The position numbers were made by a program, and so were the translations under genes. Source: Mercenaria mercenaria (Eukaryota; Mollusca; Bivalvia; Venerida; Veneridae). Taken from it: a stretch of DNA of 64,000 nt. The DNA lies in NCBI RefSeq assembly GCF_021730395.1, contig NC_069361.1, forward strand, positions 68,085,001-68,149,000, in the 5' to 3' direction. Positions 58,781-64,000 of this stretch are shown one piece after another; within the stretch, counting starts at the first letter, position 1, and every line of letters begins with the position of its first letter. The notes below the pieces were generated by a model. It saw only the letters and a program-made list of their open reading frames with translations, did not search any database and had not been told where the DNA came from.

Positions 58781-59444
58781 AAATGTTAACTATTGGCAAT
58801 GGAGGGTATTACAGTTGTAGATCTAGTAAAATTGTCCGTTAGGTTTGGTGGGGATCACTTTTTAATAGATATTATCGTCGAAAGTCTTTTTAGGAGCCGG
58901 TGTTTAACACGGAAAGAGTAACTGTTTTAAATAGAATAATGTCCGGGAATCGATATTGTATGAGAGTTCGAATGTAGTAATTTCGGCAGTGAGCATTTTA
59001 CATGGAAGGAGTCACTTTTTCTATAGAATGATAACCGGGGTCGTTGTTCTATGAGATTCGAAGGGAGTCATCTTTAGGGAGTCAGTATTTTATTTGGAGG
59101 GGTCAGTTTTTCTATAGAATAATGACCGGGGTCGTTATTCTATAGAGTTTTTAAAGGGAGTCAGTTTTTTATAAGGGGAGTCAATATTTTACAGGAAAGG
59201 AGTCACATTTTCTATAGAATAATGACCGGGGGGGGGGGGGGGGTCGTTATTCTATGGGGGTCGAAATACTTCATCCGGCACTTGAGTAGAACCATCAACC
59301 TTCCGTAAGCAACCTGGATGGCTTTCTCACATGCAGAATTCAACGCCCCAACGAGGCTCTAAATCACATTGATGAGGGGCAAGTGATTTGAAGTCAGCTA
59401 CATTAACCACACGGCCATGGAGGCCCAGTGAAAATATAAAGAAA

Positions 59445-59925
59445 CTAGATCGAGCTGCTTTTGAGAAAAGCGAATGTCTCAAACAACTGCCTAATCATCT
59501 AAATAGCAAGTCAGTCTTTATATACTGTTTACTCACTACAATTCAAGGGCCGTAACTCCAAAATGCCTGAACCGATTTGGGTAGTTATCGAACTTGGCAA
59601 AGGTTTTATGGTCAAACACATTTTGTTTAAGTTTGGTGAAGATCGGATGAGAAATGTTTGACTTTGACTGCAGACAAGTGTAAAAAGGCTGATTTTTCGG
59701 TAATTCAAGGGCCGTAACTCCAAAATGCCTGAACCGATTTGGCTAGTTATCGAACTTGGCCAATATCTTATGGTCAAACACATTTTGTTCAAATCTGGTG
59801 AAGATCGGATGAGAAATGTTTGACTTTGAGTTTGGACAAGCTTTGTGACAGACAGACAGACACACACACAGACTGGAGTAGATCAGTATGTCTCCCACAC
59901 CACTGTGTGGTGGGAGACATAATAA
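59445..59925 (+). repeat. Array element, 2 units, with terminal hairpin
   Basis: Two ~180 bp units with 'caagggccgtaactccaaaa' and 'cgatttggctagttatcgaa'. Then a 'gacagacagacagacacaca' tract and the hairpin 'gtctcccacaccactgtgtg' + 'gtgggagac' (59890-59918). Confidence 0.8.
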
Positions 59926-60900
59926 ATTTTATAGATATCAAAATGCTGTAATTAGTTAATAATTACAAAATTAGTGTTAAATATTCCTTAGGAAACGTTT
60001 TAACGTAAATAAAATGAGCCTGAAATTTATTAGTTATACATGTTGAAGATCATGTTCAAGGTAAATAAACTAAATTTGAAATTTTAAGATTGTGAATAAA
60101 TTTTAAGAAGACTGGGGGAAAATACTCAAACTTTTGTAGGGGCTACAGCCTGTATTCAGAGGCAAATTCAAGTAAACCAAATTGATGTACACTTAAAAAA
60201 GAAAATTAACAGAAATTCAATGTATCTTTAAGGATTATGTTTATAATTCATACTGTAACTTTGTTCAGCTTACCGGTAGTTTGGTAAAGCCTTTTTACTG
60301 TTGCAGATCCTCAAGACTTTAATCTTCACTAAACAAGGCCCTACACAAGTTTTGTTTTCAGCATTGCCTACTCCTGCCTCGCCTTTCTTCACAAATTAGC
60401 ACCTGCTTATGAGCTGTTCCTGAAATGAACAAGTGAATGAAATATTGCCATGCAATACAAAGTCCCCTACTGGAAGGCACCTAATTTTCTCTACTGCAGT
60501 ATAACATAATGAACTGATATCTGTCAATGATGTATAAACAATATTGTACTACATATACAATATGTTATAACAACACACTTGGATTAAAATGTGCATATAT
60601 AAAAACCCACAGTTGTTTTCATATTGAATTTTTTTGGCTGATTATAAAAATGTTATCATGTAAGTTATTTATCGTAACAACAAAGGGAAATTAATCTTTA
60701 AAAAAAAAAAAAATCTATATAATATAAGTCCACAAGAAACTCTTTACCAGGTAGAGATAGGTCAAAATACACCTAAAAATTGGATGTAACATGCATGCTG
60801 TACCACAGAAAAGTGGTCTCGATTTTTCTCTACCGCCAGTAATAAAAAAGTTACAATAAAATCTATTTATAGTACAAACAAAGGGACGTTATTCTAAAAA
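59926..60900. other. Intergenic; one exon-like stretch
   Basis: 60274-60419 (minus) lies between 'ttgttcatttcag' and 'GTAAGC' and would make a 146-bp exon. No frame is open through all of it, so if real it is untranslated. Otherwise nothing is recognised. Confidence 0.3.
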
Positions 60901-60949
60901 CAAGGGTGCCTCATGGTGGTGAACATTTGGTCCAAGTTACATCAAAATC

Positions 60950-62215
60950 CCTCCATGCATGAAGAAGAAATATTCCGTACAAAGTCATTCTTGAATTTGA
61001 CCTTTGACCTCTAAATATGACCTTGACCTTAGACCTAGGGACCTGGTTCTTGCGCATGACATGTTGTCTCATCCTGGGGAATATTTGTGCCAACTGATAT
61101 CTAAATCCTGCTTTGCATGACAAAGTTATAGACCGGACAGGAAAAAAATCCTATTGACCTTTGATCTCAAAGTGTGACCTTGATCTTTAAGCTAGGGTAC
61201 TGGGTGTTGCGCATGACACGTCGTCTCATCAGGGGGAACATTTATGCCAAGTAATATTGTAATCCCTTGATGGATGACAGATTTCTGGATCGGACAGGGA
61301 AAAAACTTTATTGACCTTTGACCTCCAATTGTGACCTTGACCTTTGAGCTAAGGGTCTGGGCTTTGCGCGTGACATGTTGTCTCATCATGGGGAACATTT
61401 ATGCCAAGTAATATTAAAATCCCTTCATGGATGGCAGAGTTATGGACGGGACAGGAAAAAAACCCTCTGTTGACCTTTGACCCCCAATTGTGACCTTGAC
61501 CTTTGAGCTAGGGGTCCGGGATTTGCGCATGACACGTCGTCTCATCATGGGGAACACTTGTGCTAAGTGATATTAAAATCCCTTAATGAATGTCAGAGTT
61601 ATGGACCGGACACGAAACAGACCCTGTTCATGCTATATTAACATTTGATTATTAAGTGTGACCTTGACCTTTGAGCTAGGGGTCTGAAAGTTATGCATGA
61701 CACATCGTCTAATTATGAGGTACATTTGTGCCAAGTAATATTAAAATCCCTTCATGGATGGGGGAGTTATGGACCGGACAGGAAAAAAGCCTTGTTGACC
61801 TTTGACCTCCAATTGCGACCTTGACCTTTAAGCTAGGGGTCCAGGATTTGCGCAAGACACGTCATCTCATCATGGGGAACATTTATGCCAAGTAATACTA
61901 AAATCCCTTCAAGGATGGGAGAGTTGTGGACCGGACAGGAAAAAAGCCCTGTTGACCTTTGACCTCCAATTGTGACCTTGACCTTTGAGCTAGGGGTCCG
62001 GGTTTTGCACATGACACGTCGTCTCATCATGGGGAACATTTGTGCCAAGTAATATTAAAATCCCTTCATGGATGACAGAGTTATGGACCGGACACGAAAT
62101 TGCGGACGGACGGACGGACTGACAGACGGACGGACGGACAGACGGACGGACGGAATGACGGAAAAGTGCATTCCTATAGTCCCCGAAACTGGTTTTCAAC
62201 CAGTAGGGGACTACT
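60950..62215 (+). mobile_element. Tandem-array element, ~160 bp units
   Basis: Eight units with 'tgaccttgacctttgagcta', 'gcatgacacgtcgtctcatc' and 'ggaacatttatgccaagtaa'. The right end has a long 'ggacggacggac' tract (62103-62153) and the hairpin 'agtccccgaaactggttttc' + 'aaccagtaggggact' (62179-62213), matching 18843. Open frames in it are repeat translation. Confidence 0.8.
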
Positions 62216-64000
62216 AATATCAAAATTGTTTCACATTATCACCCATCAAAATCAAACATTTTATGTAAAAAAATATGACCAGACACTGCACTGTGGTCAT
62301 CAAGCAGTAATTCAACAAAATCTTATGTATGATAAAAATTTGTCAGAATAGCACAATTAGTATTCTCAAAGCCAAAATGAACAAATGCACAAAACATCTG
62401 TTTATCTCTTTTTATCTTAAAAACTTTAAACTGGAATGCGGGAAAAGTTTGTTAGCTATCTGCTATTCCCTCATTAAATGCCCAGACTGTGCGGGCAGGG
62501 ATTATCGGAACAACCGCAGAAATAACTTGGACCTAGAAGTTGCGCCAGGTTTAATGTTTTATTCAAAATTTGAAATTTGATTTTGCACTGTATATAATCT
62601 CTTGTGAAAAAATGAAATCTAAACTTTGCCAAATGAGACCATGCACTTCTCTCACTGAAAATACTGGCCAATTTAATAAGGAAGTGGTTATAGGTGTCCG
62701 GTAACTGAACCTGTAGACAACCCGTACAGGGCAGGCTAGAAGTCCAGTAATCGATATGACTACTGAGAATGGTATTTACAAAGAGCTGTGAGACGGGAGA
62801 TAATATCAAAAAATTGTTTTCGTTTTTTTCTTGTTTGAAATATGTGGCAAGTCGTGTCAGGAAACAGAAGTATTTCAGTGGTCGCAAATTCGACAAATAA
62901 TTTATAGCAATTTGTAAGCCGTAATTGGAATTGCTTGAATTACAGTCTTTTTCTTTTTTCTCGGGATGGATGAATTAAAATAATTAACTTATTGTTTTCT
63001 TTAGTATTTTAAAAGACATGGATTGTGCTCATGAATTGTTGAATTAGTTTTACTGCTTGAGTAAATTATTATTATTATAAAGTTGCCTTTATTACATTAA
63101 GTTTTGTAAATATTTTAAATACTTGTATAACTAAGCTCTCACTCGGGTTCGATACATATTGTCTTTTTATTGAATATGAAACTTTAACAGCAATTCCGGT
63201 AGTCACCGTTATCTATTTACTCAAGCAGACTAAAACAAATTTAACAATTCATAAGCGAAATACTGTACATGTCTTAAATAACTGAAGAAAACATTATTAT
63301 TTTTATTCATCAGTCTTGAGAAAAAGACAAGAAAAATCAATAAAAGCTTCCAAATAATATAATAAAGCATACAAATTGCTAATTTTAACACAAGCACGGG
63401 GGTTCGGACTACCACACACCCCATTTTCCTCCTCCCCTGGTTAAGTTTAGCCAATATTTTTAGCAATTTGTCATGTATTGAGCATAGGTGACGATCATAT
63501 AACGCATTTTGTAACATTTCAGCGTCTTTTAAAGAAAATGTATTTTTACCATCAATGCTCTCTGAATATTACAAGATTTGAAACAATAATCTCACGAACA
63601 CTTATTTAAGGGATTAAACAATAGCCAAAATTTTTAAACTTTAAAATGAACCCCTACCAATGAATCAATCGACGGGTCTGTTACCATTCTGTCAAATGAC
63701 ACCGGTCCCGACAACTATCATTTGTATTCCGGCGAGAAATCAATAAATAAATTATAAATCAATCAATCTAAATTCTATGGAACACTTCCTTGCGAATTGA
63801 TACCTGCTTTGAACTGCGCATATCATTGCCAGGTAGTGGTACCAAAATTGATACCGTTTCGACTACATTATACCAGATTATCGCTTGAGCACGTGTTACA
63901 CATCTAAGGTTTGTTTACATAAAGAAGTGATGATCTGGTTTAACATGGTCGTAAGAGTATAAATTTTGGTACCCGGTTTATGACAATCGCGCTACAAAAA
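62216..64000. other. Nothing recognised; one 140-codon open frame
   Basis: A minus-strand frame at 62474-62896 is the longest non-repeat open frame outside the LINE. It has several Cys pairs (CTGC, CGC) but no domain I know and no clear splice sites. It could be chance or part of an unknown repeat. Confidence 0.3.

Larger units (their letters stand above)
57972..59274. mobile_element. Inverted-repeat element inserted in a SINE
   Basis: Ends 'atgaagtatttcgaccccca' + 'tagaataa' and the exact complement at 59242-59274. Subterminal regions repeat short palindromes of the form 'ctatagaataatgaccgg' facing 'ggtcgttattctatag'. No transposase is seen; the centre holds a trinucleotide repeat and the hairpin end of another repeat family (58196-58255). 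Flanks 'gagccg' and 'ccggcac' may include a 3-bp duplication. Confidence 0.75.
57843..59426 (-). mobile_element. tRNA-derived SINE split by a 1.3 kb element
   Basis: The tail and body are at 57843-57971 ('aggtcatatggtgatgtttc' to 'atttcatcatgagccg'). The rest of body and tRNA head are at 59275-59426 ('ccggcacttgagtagaacc' to 'ccacacggccatggaggccc'). The two halves join to the same family as 16243-16521. Confidence 0.8.

Noticed and set aside
58346-58799. Ser-rich or Leu-rich proteins of 129-147 codons
   Set aside because: Translation of an (agt/agc)n microsatellite inside a repeat element; open on both strands.
62474-62896. 140-codon minus-strand frame as a gene
   Set aside because: No domain recognised and no clear exon signals; reported only as an open frame.
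1-64000. CRISPR arrays, rRNA genes, integrated virus or LTR elements
   Set aside because: The regular repeats here are far longer than CRISPR repeats or are minisatellites; no rRNA, capsid, integrase or LTR pair was seen.

Overview
The window reads as nuclear DNA of a marine bivalve mollusc, probably a heterodont (venerid-like) clam. The grounds are AT-rich DNA, widely spaced small exons with GT-AG introns, C-type lectin exons of molluscan form, tRNA-headed SINEs, and the ~145-165 bp 'gacctactgacctag'-type tandem-repeat elements and 'gagccgcgccatgag' palindromic MITEs that I know from clam genomes. The species is inferred, not proven. No bacterial operons, rRNA genes, CRISPR arrays or clear viral fossils were seen.

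Two host genes can be assembled exon by exon, both on the minus strand. Gene A (17747 down to 8173) is a complete four-exon secreted C-type lectin of 152 residues with signal peptide, EPN and WND calcium/sugar motifs. All splice phases agree. Gene B (45445 down to 33435; first exon not found) encodes a secreted modular protein: signal-peptide core, nine 9-residue Ser/Asp/Lys-rich repeats, three EGF modules on tandemly duplicated exons, and a C-terminal C-type lectin domain in three exons whose sugar-site motif is not canonical. A possible terminal exon of a third, unrecognised minus-strand gene lies at 57609-57821.

Layout: 1-2570 mostly unique with one short tandem repeat; 2575-7537 two large tandem-repeat elements head to head; 8173-17747 gene A, its 7.6 kb last intron filled with old repeats and a 5'-truncated LINE; 18-23.6 kb intergenic with a TTAA-flanked MITE and a palindromic MITE; 23.6-25.86 kb a 27-bp minisatellite; 27.5-32.5 kb tandem arrays and a nested pair of repeat elements; 33.4-45.4 kb gene B with a foldback element, an hAT-like MITE and several tandem-repeat elements in its introns; 46-57 kb MITEs, a mariner fragment, SINEs and a hammerhead-like motif; 57.8-59.4 kb a SINE split by a 1.3 kb inverted-repeat element; 59.4-62.2 kb two more tandem-repeat elements; then sequence with nothing recognised.

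Across the window about ten repeat families share one plan: a terminal stem-loop, then a short ggac/gtcc-rich tract, then a ~110-170 bp tandem array. Where the far end can be recognised it carries a second hairpin. This shared plan, gene B's domain order and recent EGF-exon duplication, and the hammerhead-like motif are the points most worth following up.
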